Positions 39,297 through 60,655 are shown, counted from the first letter of the stretch. The stretch is DNA of 64,000 nucleotides from Xiphias gladius (GCF_016859285.1 NC_053418.1:25069829-25133828); one strand, 5' to 3'. The notes: generated from the letters alone by a model not told the origin. Numbers and translations: made by a program.

Positions 39297-39509
39297 GTGT
39301 AGACACAATGAAAAGCAATAGGGATAACACGTTTTTTCAGTGCCATGAGAGAAGCTTCAAAATTGATGAGCTTTTTGAGAATGCCTTATCATCTAGTGCT
39401 ACTTTTATGCTCTTATTGTAGCACGTACTGTATTTGCCTGGGCAGACATTCAACAGTCTCCCCAACACACACACACAGTGTTCATTGACTGAGCATGTGT
39501 GTGAGTGTG

Positions 39510-39665
39510 CTGTGACAGAATGCCTTAATTATGGATTAATTGTGTCATTAGCAGGTTTCTGCTGTTGGCACCACATTGGGCCTGTCAAGGTTAATTACTG
39601 GAACATGTTTATTTGCTGTCAGCCACTGCCGCAAGCTGTCACTTGCATGGAAACACAGACAAACA
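39510..39665. promoter_or_regulatory. Candidate conserved enhancer-like element
   Basis: Includes CCTTAATTATGGATTAATTG (paired-type homeodomain sites TAAT/ATTA), CATTAGCAGG, GGTTAATTAC and CTGTCAGCCACTGCC in a repeat-free block. No coding frame. Confidence 0.35.
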
Positions 39666-40459
39666 CACACTGACGCTGTTCACTCAAACAATTCACAGGG
39701 CACCTTGTGTCCTTCAAGCCCTCAACATTTTCCTCAGCTCCTTTGTTTTCTGCTTCAGCGCACCTTGTACAGTACTCAGTCAGCCACCTGAAATACAGAC
39801 AATGATCCTGTACTTTCCCAGTATCCAAAAGAGACTGAAGTAACCAGAGGTGAAAACGTAGACAGAGCACCCTCTCTCAAAGCTATGCAGATGTGCTTAT
39901 TAAAAGAGGTGCTTAATTGGTCCACTCATCTTTGTACATATTTGGACCAAAGCTGTTTATATAGCTTCAAATAACTAATGTATACCATTGTCAGTATGCA
40001 TTTACCATCTGTGTGCGTTGATAGGTCTACACCATATGTGAGTAGAATGTTTTGGCAGGGGGTTCAGGTGTTTCAAGATTGCCAACTTGTTATAATTTCT
40101 GTGAAGTGTGCATTTATTATTTTGTGTGAAATATGTCACTTTTAATAATAAAAAAAATATCATGTACCAAGAGTAAGGAGAAATAAAATCATAGTATAAG
40201 TCACAGTGCTTTTTGTGTTTTATCAGCAGTCCATTTGGTGGTCCAGCACCTGCGATATTTTTTATATTTTTATTCCAATAGGTTATTTTTACATTGTTGT
40301 CTGTGCCTCACAAAGCATCTGACTAATTAGAAATTGAATTAATTTTGGTTAAAACAATCTTTATAATTGTATTTACAACATTAATACTTAATAATCGATC
40401 CTTTATCACAGGTCTGTAGTTCAGAAATCATGTAGCTGGAAAAACATTATCTTCAAGTT

Positions 40460-40825
40460 ACACTATGTAAGTTTTGCTGACCAGCAGTCACTGAGGCTAT
40501 TGGGGATAGATATGGGATAATGCTAAATGTTAAAATACTATGTAAAACTCTAAGCCACTGTAACAGTAGCACAAATGGAGAAGAGTCAGTAAACTGACTC
40601 AGTACTGTCAGTTAAACAGCAATATTTAGCCTACTAAAAGGTTGCTAACATTAGCCACCATAAGCTACTGGTCATTCCAGACCAAGAAAGGCTGCAGCAG
40701 CAAAACTACTGAGTGTATTGAATTGAACAGTGATGTGTCTTATTGCTTTTGAATTCAACTTTTTATTTGTTAGAGAAAGAATGTAGTATTTGTTTAATGA
40801 AAAGCTACATAGTCTCACTTTAAAG
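40460..40825. repeat. Dispersed repeat, TTGCTAACATTAGCC family, copy 2
   Basis: Begins TACACTATGTAAGTTTTGCT, and the complement of that end is echoed at the right in GCTACATAGTCTCACTTTA. The interior aligns by eye with 19245-19540. Probably a non-autonomous DNA element. Confidence 0.7.
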
Positions 40826-41796
40826 CACACCAAAAAGCTCATGTAACTTCAAACCAGTTTATTTACAGTATTACAGTAATTTATCTGTGTTATTTCCTTA
40901 AGCATAATCATAAAGTACTTAAAAAAAAAAAAGACAGAGCAAATACTCAATGTAGAATTTCAGGTTAGTCTAGTCTGGATAAACAATGGCTGGGGAAAGG
41001 AAAGAAAAAAGGACAGTGTCATCACCACCACCTTAGGGAAAAATATCATATATGACTGGCTTAATGGTTGGACTGTGACACAAAAAACTTTACATTTTGG
41101 CCAGTAAAATGTTGAATAAAATGATTCAAACTCATCAAATATCACATCTTACTTTTGCTTTAGTTTTATCTTACTTCATCAGTTTTGATTATTAACAATA
41201 GTTTGCAATTAAACAAACAGGTTGAAAACAGGTGACAGATGTAAGAGGAGTCAAGAAGCCAAAAAGTCAGAGGAGCACCCTGCAAGCTAAAAGTAAAAAA
41301 GGCATTAAAAAAGAGCATGAAGTGATTAAAAAAAGGTAAATACTAACAAAATTAAAGGAAAATTAAAAACGCACAAAATGAGCAGAGCAATACAGCACCA
41401 ATCTGCTGATTTACATATACCTGAACTACTTTTGTGAAATTGACCCTGTCCCTCTGTTACATAATGTGGATACTCAGAGCATTTTGGGAACAATGCATTA
41501 ATAGATAAAGGGACATGAAAGAAGGTGTAATTTGTGAGACAACATCCACAACAACGTAACCTTTTCAAAATATTAAATTGAGTCTACATTATATTAGCTC
41601 TGCCTCATAAGGTTGGATACTTAACAATGGCAAGAATATGATTTGGAATAAAGATTGACCTCTTGTCAATTTTTGCTTAAAATACCTCAAAAACCAGAGG
41701 GTGAAAAAGATAAGAGGAAGGACAGACCAAAGGAGAAAGCGAGTATGGCCACTTTGATTGATTTCATCTGTAATCTGTTCACTAACTCATCTCCTG

Positions 41797-41800
<4 letters not shown>

Positions 41801-41846
<46 letters not shown>

Positions 41847-41855
41847 CTCTCTCTC
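41801..41855. repeat. (CT)n microsatellite
   Basis: About 26 CT units with one CG interruption. Confidence 0.95.
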
Positions 41856-42009
41856 CATCTCTAACAGACTCTCCGTCCATTAAAGCCCAGTCGGATCCTG
41901 GCTGAGCAGCTGTGAAGAGACAAACCATTTATCAGCCTGTCAGCTCTTGCTGCCTGTTATTCCAGCCAGCCAGACTACATGGCTGTCCAAGACCCAATAA
42001 GTCTGACTG

Positions 42010-43100
42010 AGGAGATCTGGCACACACACAAACAGTGTATCTACACAGTGTTTAATATATATGCTGAAAGACTTTCTTAACAGGGAGGCAAGCTTTAAAA
42101 AGGTATCAAAAAGATGACATTTTACACTGATGAGAAAACAGGAATAACTTATGTGTGTGCGTTAACAACCTCAACTGTGCACAGTACTGTCTGCTACTGT
42201 CTGCTCACACACACACCCACACCCACACACACACACGACAGACAGTCATTTAACATCCTGACAGACCGACCCAGCTGCTCCACAAAACCGGGCAGGAAAC
42301 ATAGACTGAGAGCACCATCTAGTGCACAAATGAACAATCTGCATGAGATCCTGCATCGTATCTACTGTACATCACGAGGATGTTTTCAAGTCAATCCAAA
42401 AGTAGCAGGAAATATCTCAGGTATTGATTGAGCGCATAGGTCAAAGTTCTTGCAGGGGAAAACTGATGCTTTGCATAGACCTCACTGTTCATGGGTATCT
42501 CAAACCCTAGTCGACTGTGACCCGGTGTACTAAACTTAAAAGTACTTTTGAAATTTTTGAATGAGAAAAAAAAAAGCATGATGATTGTGGCGATTCATTT
42601 CTCCGTAAAATGAGCTGTTGGTGAACCTGCAGCTGGCGTTCTCCTACGAGTCTGAACCTCAAACCCAAGCCTGCAGTTTCAGGTTGCCTGTAAAACTTGA
42701 ACCAGAGCTTTGATTATTCCAGATTTCCAGAAGCTACTGTATACCAGAGAACTCTGAAAATGTCAAGATTGACTTTTGAATACTCTTGCACTGCAGGTCT
42801 TTTATTGTGCCTTTATGCAATAAGCTTTGTAAAAGTTGAAACTTGTTTCTTCAGTTGTCATTCTATATGGGCAAATCCTGCAATAGCTGATGTCATTAAT
42901 ACCTGAAACCTCAACGTAATAAATTCAGTGAGGTTGGCCATTTTTATCCATAACTCCTACTGCTAATCATTTAAGATTTTCAGTATTTTCCATTTTAGAC
43001 TAAATTCTAACCATCTGTCTATTGTTTACTTAAGTTTCTTATTATTTAAAATACAGAGCACAATGCGAGTGATTGGTCTTGGTTAACACTAACCTCACCA
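42010..43100. other. Non-coding stretch, no gene seen
   Basis: Contains a short (CA/CCA)n at 42206-42240 and mixed sequence. I find no exon with paired splice sites. Confidence 0.5.
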
Positions 43101-43104
43101 ACAT

Positions 43105-43449
43105 TTTCACAGCAGACATTTTGACTTGTCATAGCACGAAGAGCACAAGTGTAATTACTGTTATGATCTCTGAATTCCATTCAGGGGCTCCAGCTCCCTG
43201 ACCCTGGTATAGACCTTTTTTTTTTTACATCAGACATTTTGACTTGTCATAGTATGAAAAGCCCAGGTGTCATTAATAACATGAACGCTGGCTGGGTTCC
43301 ATTTATTGGTCCCAGTACGCGATTTCAGTGAGCCAGCAATACCACAATACCAGGACCACAACTCAGTGGAATGCAGCTATTATTACTGTTAAAATGATAT
43401 ACACCTGTGCTTCTCCTGCTATGACCTGTCAAAATGTCTGCTGTGAAAA
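43105..43449. mobile_element. MITE-like element, copy 2, with three arms
   Basis: Arms of the family at 28239-28415 occur three times here. Two are in the left orientation (TTTTCACAGCAGACATTTTG at 43105; CATCAGACATTTTGACTTGT near 43228) and one is the right end (CAAAATGTCTGCTGTGAAAA at 43430-43449). The inner CACCTGTGCTTCTCCTGCTA is also shared. This suggests one copy inserted into, or fused with, another. Confidence 0.75.
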
Positions 43450-43984
43450 AGATCTGACACTTTAGGTGGAATGGAGCCATCACTGATCCTATTTGATCAC
43501 TCACTCTTCAGAATACAAAAACGGGGGGAACAAAAAAACATGAGGGGCAAGCCAGATAATAGGTATGTCTGTCTTAGTATACAGTATAGGTGTTAAGTAT
43601 ATTTTAGAGTCACATCAAAATAGGTATGATGCACACACTGTGTTGAAGCTATCTTCCTGTATCAAAGAAAGGTAATTAACCATAGCCTGAGTGTAATCTT
43701 CCCAACTAATTTTCGTTTAGTTTTGTTTTAACCAGATGTTTACTTCAATTGACTGCCAGCTCATAACATCTCTGTAGTTTTCTACGCCTCGTACGATGTT
43801 CAAGTACATAATGGTACTGAGTAAGGTGGTTACTCCTGCAGTGAAGTGTAGTCCTATACAGCCATATATGCTGATAATTTGAGAAATTAAAAATGGTGGC
43901 ATCAACACCAATACACCCTCTTTCAACTTCTGAGATCTTCATAGCAAAACATTCCACACAACAGAACCTTTTAAACCAGAAATA

Positions 43985-45329
43985 ACGCTCAAGCTGAAAA
44001 AAATTTATTGAAGCTGTTTCTGAATTAAATCTCTATTTATGTTTCCTTGAATATCAACCCCTCCATGAGAAAAAGGAAGACTAAACACAGTGTGGTTTAT
44101 GGGCATTAGCATTTTAATTGGACAAAGCAAGAAAACATTGATTACAGTAGCAGAGTCATAAGTTCTCAGGGCTAACACCTTTCTAAACAAAAGGGTCTGA
44201 AAATGTCTGTAGGCACTGCCTAATTAAAAAGAGGATCTTGTAAGCTAAAAGAAACCAGCTCTATAAGGCAACAGTTACAATGTAGGCCTCCCCATTTCTC
44301 TGCCAAAAAGAGCAAGTGTAAAGGTTGAATCCACTCAGATTTTTGATATAAAATACTGGCGTTTCAATAGATATTTAAAAAACATCAGAAGTGTCAAACA
44401 TGTTCACCCTTTAACATTTGATTTGTGTTAAATTTTAAGTATGCACTGCATGGCAATGCTGTCTTATCCCTGCATGGAAGAATCATGTGTGTTGCACTGT
44501 GCCAGTGTCACATTTGATAGTGCCACTCTGCTACGTACAATGTTGGAGTTAACTGTCGAGTTATCAAAACAAAATAAAGCAAGCACCCACAGTTAACAGT
44601 AGCATTTTACTTACATTGTTTCAAATGAATGAATGGTTATTTACAGGTGGCGAAAAGATTTGAGGCTGTCTGAAAGATATGAAGGAGAAATGGAATGCAA
44701 AAAGGAAACACTCTTGGTAGTCAAATTTGTCCATGTACAAGAGAGGAAAAAACTGTGCAATATTTATCTGCCCTTACAGAGAAACAGCAGTGGCAACAAT
44801 CCCTGCAATTGATTTTAATCCAAGAGAAAATGAGAACAAATTAAACAGATTTCCATTCCTCAAATAATAACTAAGGTTCATAACTTAGCACGACTCAGAC
44901 TTTTAACAGTTTCTTTAAAAAAAAATGAAGCCTCTCAATGGCTGTCTGAGAGGAAAGATGTGAAGATGGAAGCAATTTGTAAATCCCGAAAAAAAATCCA
45001 AAAGTTTCTCCTTTACAGTTTTATACTCATTTACAGTTAACTTAAAAATGGTAAGAGCCCTGGTTCATGGCCAGTCTTGCCTTCCACAAAGGGTGTAAAT
45101 ACCTGTGTGGGTCAAATCGCTCCTTCCTGGCTCCCGTTACACCCCCCACCCCACCCCCCCATGAAATCCCATTTACATCTCCTATCGACGTCAACCTTCC
45201 CGTTAGGTTCCAGATCCCAGTAAAAGTCTTAGTCCTGCCACAAATGGAGGCGGTGTTACACAGCCCCGCGGGGCACCTTACAGCCAATAAGAGGCTGATG
45301 GTTGAAAAATCTCCCACCCTGCCCACTTA
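43985..45329 (-). other. tia1: tia1 3' untranslated region (distal)
   Basis: About 1.3 kb follows the distal stop codon (45332-45330) with no further coding exon. An AATAAA on the minus strand at 44009-44004 is the best candidate for the distal poly(A) signal, giving cleavage near 43985. The segment is AT-rich with several T-runs on the mRNA strand. The exact end is inferred. Confidence 0.55.
44004..44009 (-). terminator. tia1: Distal poly(A) signal of tia1
   Basis: Canonical AATAAA on the minus strand, about 1.3 kb after the distal stop codon, followed by a T-rich stretch. Weaker variants exist nearer the stop, so other sites may also be used. Confidence 0.5.
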
Positions 45330-54155
<8,826 letters not shown>

Positions 54156-54336
54156 CAAGGTTTAGTGGTCGCGTCCTGAGAGGTTTTTAATCCAATGACA
54201 TACAAATTGGTTGTGCTGAACTTGAGCGACCGCGAACGTAAAGGCTGTATCAACTATTTAATGACAGATCGGTGGCCGATTCTGCTCTCTCACACACCGC
54301 AGACAGCCTCAGTCTGATGCAAACAATAGGAAGTTG

Positions 54337-54346
54337 AAGATGGCGG
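54337..54346 (+). promoter_or_regulatory. YY1-type AAGATGGCGG element upstream of tia1
   Basis: AAGATGGCGG matches the extended YY1 site that typically lies at or just after transcription starts of housekeeping genes. It lies 182 bp upstream of the tia1 start codon in a locally GC-richer stretch. Read on the plus strand it also opens a 13-codon ORF that stops at once. It may mark the tia1 promoter; no TATA box is evident. Confidence 0.4.
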
Positions 54347-54716
54347 AGGAGCGGCGTCAGCAGCGTCAACCTGCGCGCTGAAATGAAGCCAAAATCAAGC
54401 GCTCTTTCTCCCACAAACAAAGATGTGACTCCACATCTGTACGCAAAAAGTTGCACTTTAGAGAGTTACTGGCAGCCTTGCAGAACTGCAAAATAATATT
54501 TCCAGTAGTCTATTCTTTGTCATAGCTTAACTGACCAAACTGCAAAAACGTTAGAGGAAATAACAGCTGTACACTGGGAAATGCTTATGACACAACCAGT
54601 TATAGTAAAAGGTAACCTGCGATGTATTTCTTTAATACATTGGTTCATTTGCTACATTTCCACAGTTATTGGTGCTACATTGTAACATTTCGGTATTCGC
54701 TGATTATTGCAGGAGC

Positions 54717-54720
54717 AAAA
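54717..54720 (-). terminator. Pol III T-run terminator of tRNA-Gly
   Basis: Four T residues on the minus strand begin five nucleotides after the tRNA 3' end, the usual spacing for RNA polymerase III termination. Confidence 0.7.
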
Positions 54721-54724
54721 CACG

Positions 54725-54795
54725 TGCGCCGCCCGGGAATCGAACCCGGGTCGCAAGAATGGGAATCTTGCATGATACCACTACACCAGCGGCGC
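54725..54795 (-). tRNA. tRNA-Gly (anticodon CCC)
   Basis: On the minus strand a 71-nt cloverleaf begins GCGCCGCTGG and ends CGGGCGGCGCA. The acceptor arms GCGCCGC/GCGGCGC pair fully. The D-arm carries the A-box TGGTGTAGTGG and the T-arm the B-box GGTTCGATTCC. The anticodon loop TTCCCAT gives CCC, reading GGG glycine codons. There is no intron and no encoded CCA, as usual in eukaryotes. A T4 run on the minus strand (54720-54717) is a normal Pol III terminator. The gene sits between the divergent tia1 and rchy1 promoters. The sequence agrees with the vertebrate tRNA-Gly-CCC as I recall it. Confidence 0.96.
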
Positions 54796-55293
54796 CGTTG
54801 GTGTGGTTTGAGCACCCAAGTATTATCAACACGGCCTACTGTAATATGAGGTGGGTAGTGTGTTGTTGAATAAAGGTGAGAGAAGAAAAACAGTGGGAAA
54901 TATCTTTTACTGCGGTGTATGACACGGCGATCGAACTCAGTATTTGACGCAGTATTAAATGCAGCGGGAGAAATGAAGTGATCATTCTCCTAAAAGTTTG
55001 TGTTTTGTGTTCCACCCGTAATACAAAGGCTCAGCCTAAGATTACTTGATTTGAAAATCCCCAAAATGCAACGGGGAAAAAGAGGGACTTGAGTCACTGA
55101 TATTGTGCCGTATCACCTTGCTTGTCACAGCAGTATATTTTTTTAACAAATAACCAACCAACGTAATTTGCCGGCGAGTTTGGTCGATGTCTCAAGCGGA
55201 GGAGGGCAGTGTTGCTGAGTCTACCCTGTCAAAAATAAGGAAGAAGAAAAGCGGTCATCGGACGCGAAGAAGAAGACAAATTTGGGGGGAAAC

Positions 55294-58200
55294 ATGGCTT
55301 CCTCTGCTGGTTGTGAGCACTATGTTCGCAGCTGCTTATTGAAAGTGAGTAGACTTTTTGACATCGATGCATATATTTGCCTTACGTGCAAAGTGGAGGC
55401 GTACGGCTGTTGAATATGTCTAACACTAACTCTGGTATGAAGAGTGGCGCTACTGTACAAATCTGGTAGCAACCACTCACGGCTAGCTAACGTTGGTTAG
55501 TTGCTTAAACACTACCCGATAACAGCAACGGTGTCCTTATTACATGTCAGCTGCATGTCGCGGGACAATGGCGAGGGTTTGAGAGTTTAGTCAGTATTGG
55601 ATTATTTTTAAAGTTAGTTTATCCCCCACAATCTCAAGTCATACGTGCTGGCTATTTGTTACGTTTGTGTAATTAAAAAGTCACTGAAACTTCAATTTGA
55701 CTTGTTTATAAACCTCCAGTGTTGTAGCAAGCAGAAATAATGAATACCCTAAATTGTCATCGTTGCCTCTAATATGAATATGATTGACATAACCGGCATC
55801 CAGCTCCACGTGCCCGGTGTAATTACGTTTCTGTGCACTACAGGCACCTTGCTGTGGTAAACTGTATGTGTGTCGGCTGTGCCACGATGCGCAGGAAAAC
55901 CACCAGATGGATAGATTCAAAGTCAGAGAGGTGCAGTGCTCCGAGTGTCAGACAGTGCAGCAGGTAAAAGAGAAAAACAACTGCAACCTTTATGTTTCAG
56001 CCACTCAGTGATCTTAAATGGCACTCCCTCTGTGGTCTTTATGTTGTCGTGCATGTAGTGGTTATCGCACGTCAAGATAAACCAAGGGTAAAAATGTAAG
56101 TTATCACCCTTTTAGGCACAGCAGACTTGCCAGCAGTGTCGCGTGAAGTTTGGGGAGTATTACTGTGACATTTGCCACTTGTTCGACAAGGATAAGAAGC
56201 AGTACCACTGTCAACCCTGTGGAATATGCAGGTGAGCAGCAGTAGAGTTTAGGGAATACTTGTTATATAGCTTGTTACAAATCTTTTTATAATTATAGCC
56301 TTAGTAGACGATGCTAACAATGACAATGGTTACTTGGGGGGGGGAGTAAAAATGTCTCAAGGTGAAGGCCCTCTTAAAGTTGGATCCAGAATTAGTCATT
56401 TTCTTTCTACATGGCTAATTCAAGTTAATTCAACAAAAATCACAATGTAATGATGTTCGTTTTAAACGTCCTAATTTGAGATCAGTGTTTCTATATCAGC
56501 TAACACCACAATCAGTAATTGAGTCGGTTTTCAAGTCTGCCATACTACTCTATACATTGATATTTCAAGTTGTCAGTGCAAAAAAGTGGCTCAGTAATGT
56601 TGCAGTATGCTTATGTGATTCTGCCAGTGACCTTTCCTGTAAACACACACAATACAAAAAAATAAATACTTTGCCACTAACAGTTTTGTTTTTGCTTCCA
56701 TGCATTGAAGTAACTTACAACTGAGTTTTATTGCATGTTATTCATTCATAAGATGATTAGCACCTGTGTTTTGGTCCCCACAGGATTGGGCCCAAGGAGA
56801 AGTATTTCCACTGTGAGAAGTGCAATCTGTGTTTAGCCCAGGATCTACAGGGAAAACACAAGGTAATTATTACCCTGCACCTGTTTCTGACACACACTCA
56901 TCATATTTTTCTGTAGTATCCTCACTGCTTTTATTGACAATTTTTTTTTATGTTTCAGTGTGTTGAAAATGTGTCAAGGCAGAACTGCCCAGTATGTATG
57001 GAGGTAATAAAAAATATGATACATTTGGGGATAGTGTAAAGAGGGATGTTGGATTTTTATTCAGTCCTTTGCTTTCTCCATAATGTGATATGATCTTCCT
57101 TTTGTATGTACAGGATATTCACACGTCCAGAATTGGAGCTCACGTTCTTCCATGCGGCCATCTTTTACACAAGTATGATTCATTGTACTCTGAATACTAG
57201 TAGCTCGGGGATGTGTGATTGAATTGTGCATATTTTGTAATTATACTGCAGGATAAAAACATTAATCTTGGACTTTGGCCTGGCAGATTTCAATGAGGAT
57301 TTATTACTTATATATTATGTTTTTAAAAATCTAATAGTATAATAATAGTATTTGTAATATAAGAGAAAAGATATGATAAAATTACAAAGATGAAGACGAG
57401 AATTGAAGAGATATTAAAATGATGAATGAATAGACTAATAAAAGAAAATGTTAATATTTTCAAGCCCTACATAATCCTTAAATAACTGCAGTGGTTTATC
57501 TTTATTTAGTAATAATAATTCAAGATCTGTTATGAGATAAAGGTAACAATTAACATGTTTGTTCATTCTCTGCAGGACCTGCTTTGATGACATGGTCAGA
57601 ACGGGGTATGTCTAATAAGTCCCTTTTACTGGTAATTGTTTAGTTGAATAAAATATGGTCTTGTTCAAGGTTATGTATTACTTATTTGTTGGTTTGACAT
57701 AAACATTTCCGGAACAATTGAGTCCTGCATCAGCCCGTGTTTTTACGTGCAATAAAGTAACCAGGTTACAGCTGGCTTTCTCCAGTAAGCTGATTTCTTA
57801 AACAACAAGTAAACAAGAAACCTGGTTTCTGCAATTGGGTTGAGGAAAAGCTCTGCTCTGTCTGTCTGGCTGCCGTCCTCCTCGCACTGCACTGTCAGCC
57901 TGCTCCAGCACAGACCCACACAAACACAAAAGAAAGTATAAAAGCAGCCATTCAGTGTATTCTATCACCACAGTTGGAATAAGTAAGCCATGGTTCCCAA
58001 ATAAGGTCTGGGGTAGATGAATACTAAAGTGCATGTAAAGGCACTGAGTGACACCTTCCACTAAATGTCATTTTTGCTTGTTTGCCTTAGAGCGTATCGC
58101 TGCCCGCTGTGTATGCACTCTGCCTGGAACATGGAGGAACACTGGGATCAGATAGACATAGAAATCGCCCAGTCACCGATGCCCACTGAATACGAGGGTG

Positions 58201-58634
58201 CGACTGTCAAAGTACGACCGCAATAAATACCCTAGTAATATTTTTTATTTAGTTAAAAGAAGGGTTGAATTACTGATTGATCAGATTCTCATTTTTAAAC
58301 ATGATTTGTACAGTGTTTTGTGTTTTATTCAATACAGTTTGTACAGTTCAATCAAAATGGATGGTGACTGTTATGAGTAATCATCCAATAGTTATCTTTA
58401 CATATAATCCACCACCTTTGTTTTTCATCACTATAGATTATATGTAACGACTGCCAAGCCCACTGCACGGTGCCTTTCCACGTGCTGGGCATGAAGTGCA
58501 GCAGCTGTGGCTCCTACAACACAGCACAGGAAGGAGGACTCATCCAGCAGCCTCAAGAACAACAGCCAGAGGAGGACATTGAGAACGAGGCAGAAACAGA
58601 CACAGAGCCCGAGCAGCAAGATCAACCTGAGTAA
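55294..58634 (+). CDS. rchy1: RING finger and CHY zinc finger domain-containing protein 1 (PIRH2 E3 ubiquitin ligase)
   Basis: Nine coding exons join in frame to 273 codons including the stop (272 aa): 55294-55344, 55844-55963, 56116-56231, 56784-56862, 56959-57003, 57114-57172, 57576-57605, 58091-58211, 58437-58634. All introns are GT-AG. In order come the CHY zinc finger (residues ~7-75, Cys/His pairs such as CEHY, CRLC, CSEC), the CTCHY region (~76-131, CDICHLFD, CGICRIGPKE) and a C3H2C3 RING-H2 (C132, C135, C151, H153, H156, C159, C171, C174). A final C-x2-C zinc ribbon (CNDC/CSSC) follows. The family ubiquitinates p53 and other targets. The protein is about 11 aa longer than human RCHY1 because of a Glu/Gln-rich acidic tail (last ~28 residues). 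All RING metal ligands are intact. Exon 7 is a 30-nt microexon. Confidence 0.97.
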
Positions 58635-58758
58635 CCCGCCACATGGGCATTACAGCCAACCACGATCGAAATTTACAACTTAAATGTTGTAACTTATATT
58701 GATTGTAACAGTAGACTGAGGCAATATTCCTTGATTGTATATACTACAAAACAAATTC

Positions 58759-59040
58759 CATCTGTTTTCTGCGCCAGCTTATCCTCATCAGGCCAGGAAC
58801 CTATCCCAGCATGCACTGGGTGAGATAAAGGGTACACCATGGACAGGTTTCCAGTCTACAACAGGACTAACACATACACACAAACACATTCACAGCTGAT
58901 TACAATTTAGAGTCATAGTCAAACTGACCTGCATGTCTTAAGACTGGGAGAGGAAACCCACGAAAACATGGTGAGAACATGCAAACTCCACACAGAAAAG
59001 TCCCAGGATGGTCTTGCTGGGGGCTGAAAGTCTGCTGAGC
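58759..59040. repeat. Dispersed fish repeat inside the rchy1 3' UTR
   Basis: The stretch carries the run of phrases TATCCCAGCATGCACTGG, GGGTACACCATGGACAGG, CAATTTAGAGTCA, ACCTGCATGTCTT and AACATGCAAACTCCACACAG. This is a hallmark of a repeat found widely in ray-finned fish. It is degenerate here and has no coding capacity. Family name not assigned. Confidence 0.75.
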
Positions 59041-60305
59041 GACCATGTGGCACCATGACGAAGAAATGAACTGATCAACTGCTTCGAGTGAGGAAGTGCT
59101 GTTGCTTTAAAGGCTGTACAGCATCTGACCAATCATGATTGTTTTCTGTTAAGTTCAGGGACTGTGCCAGACGTCCTATTTAAATGCTCTCAGTAAAACA
59201 TTGTTTAATCAAAGATGTGTCCACTTGTCATATACACAATATCTGCCTGTGTAACTACTCGACACTCCACCAGGTTTGAAAATGTGTCGGACACAATTGA
59301 AAATTAAAACTAGCTTCATTTAGAAGTCAACATGATTAATATTGTAGTAGGTCTGCACACTAACTCTAATGACATGCTAGCAGCGGCTAACGGCAGTGGC
59401 TATAAAGGATCAGTAAAAGTGGGATCCACACACAGGGTATTAAAAATGGACTGAGAGAAATGGAAACAGTCACATAGCATTTGTGCAGAAAAAAAACCTT
59501 CAAAAGGTGCAGCTGTTTCAGTCCATGTGTGGACTATCCTCAGTACAACTTTTGGACCCCTTGCACTGGTCATTTTTTGCTGTTTTCTGCATGTGAACCA
59601 AAGATTAAACAGATAGAATTTTCCTACGTTTCACTTAATTCCTGAGTTTGGATCTCGTTCCCAATGATTTCCTTGATCAGAAACTGATGCTACAAGTGTT
59701 GAAATTTGTTTTATTCAAAGGCACAAAGCAAATGTAAAAACAGTTCCCCCCCAAAATTCAGAGCACAAGACCAGAACTTCCAGGTCTTTGAATTTTTGTC
59801 TTTTAAACCTGTGATGCTACCTAATAGGTTTGTTTACATTACTTTTGTTTGTAAAAACTGAAATTCAGCAGGGTAGTGCTTTGAGTAATGATACGTTGTG
59901 AAATATTACAAATAATTACTTTTCATTGACAAGTCAAACAATTCAGATATGTATGTAAATGTACTTTTATTTTAGATGGTCCAAAATATTACTGACTGGG
60001 ACCTCAACCTGCTCATCTTCTAAAGCCAGCCAAGCAGATGACAGTATTGTCTAAAATATAGCGTTGCTAATATGTTCTAAGTCCTGCCTATTTGTTATGG
60101 TAAACTAATGTGATGCAATTACAACTGCAACACATGCACCTACTGAATATTTCCTACTCATAACATACATACAGTACTGTATTTTTTGGTATGGCTGCTG
60201 TGACAAATGATCCCTTAATTCTGGTACCATTTGTGTTTTTTGTGTCTTCGTTACTTGGAGGTGTAAAGTTTGGTTATCTTTACAATGACGGTGATACAAA
60301 ACCTC

Positions 60306-60311
60306 AATAAA
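60306..60311 (+). terminator. rchy1: Poly(A) signal, probable end of rchy1
   Basis: AATAAA followed within 25-35 nt by TTGTGGTGTGTTAT, a typical GU-rich downstream element. It is the strongest plus-strand signal before the convergent SCPP-like gene. Confidence 0.55.
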
Positions 60312-60655
60312 AAACATTACTTAACATCATTGTGGTGTGTTATCTTCAGAACCAATCACTGAATTAGAGACAAGCACATTTAATCACATGGGGTTTTTAG
60401 CTAAGATGTCGATTCTACAAATCAACAATACATTTCAATTGTATTTATATAGCAGTAATTATACAAGCACCATTTTGACAAAATTGCCACTGATAAAGGA
60501 AATGTAAAGTAAAATCCAAGTTTTTTCTGGAAATTTGGACTTGATATTACAACAATAAAAGTATCAAGACAACACTACATATATCTACAACAAACATGGG
60601 CCAAACCAGTAACCTGAAGTGGAACTAAAACTGAAATGGATCACTGTTTCTATGA

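Larger units (their letters stand above)
54156..55293. promoter_or_regulatory. Divergent intergenic promoter region of tia1 and rchy1
   Basis: Only 1.1 kb separates the two start codons, and the genes read outwards. The interval holds the YY1-type site near tia1, the tRNA-Gly gene in the middle, and an AGAAG-rich leader just before the rchy1 ATG. No TATA box is convincing for either gene. I see no other gene in it. Confidence 0.55.
58635..60330 (+). other. rchy1: rchy1 3' untranslated region
   Basis: About 1.7 kb after the stop codon holds no further exon. It contains a dispersed fish repeat (58759-59040) and ends at a canonical AATAAA (60306-60311) followed by a GT-rich element, so cleavage is expected near 60330. 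Earlier AATAAA-like variants could give a shorter transcript. Confidence 0.5.

Noticed and set aside
54622..54869. Plus-strand open frames across the tRNA
   Set aside because: Shadow of the tRNA-Gly gene on the opposite strand.
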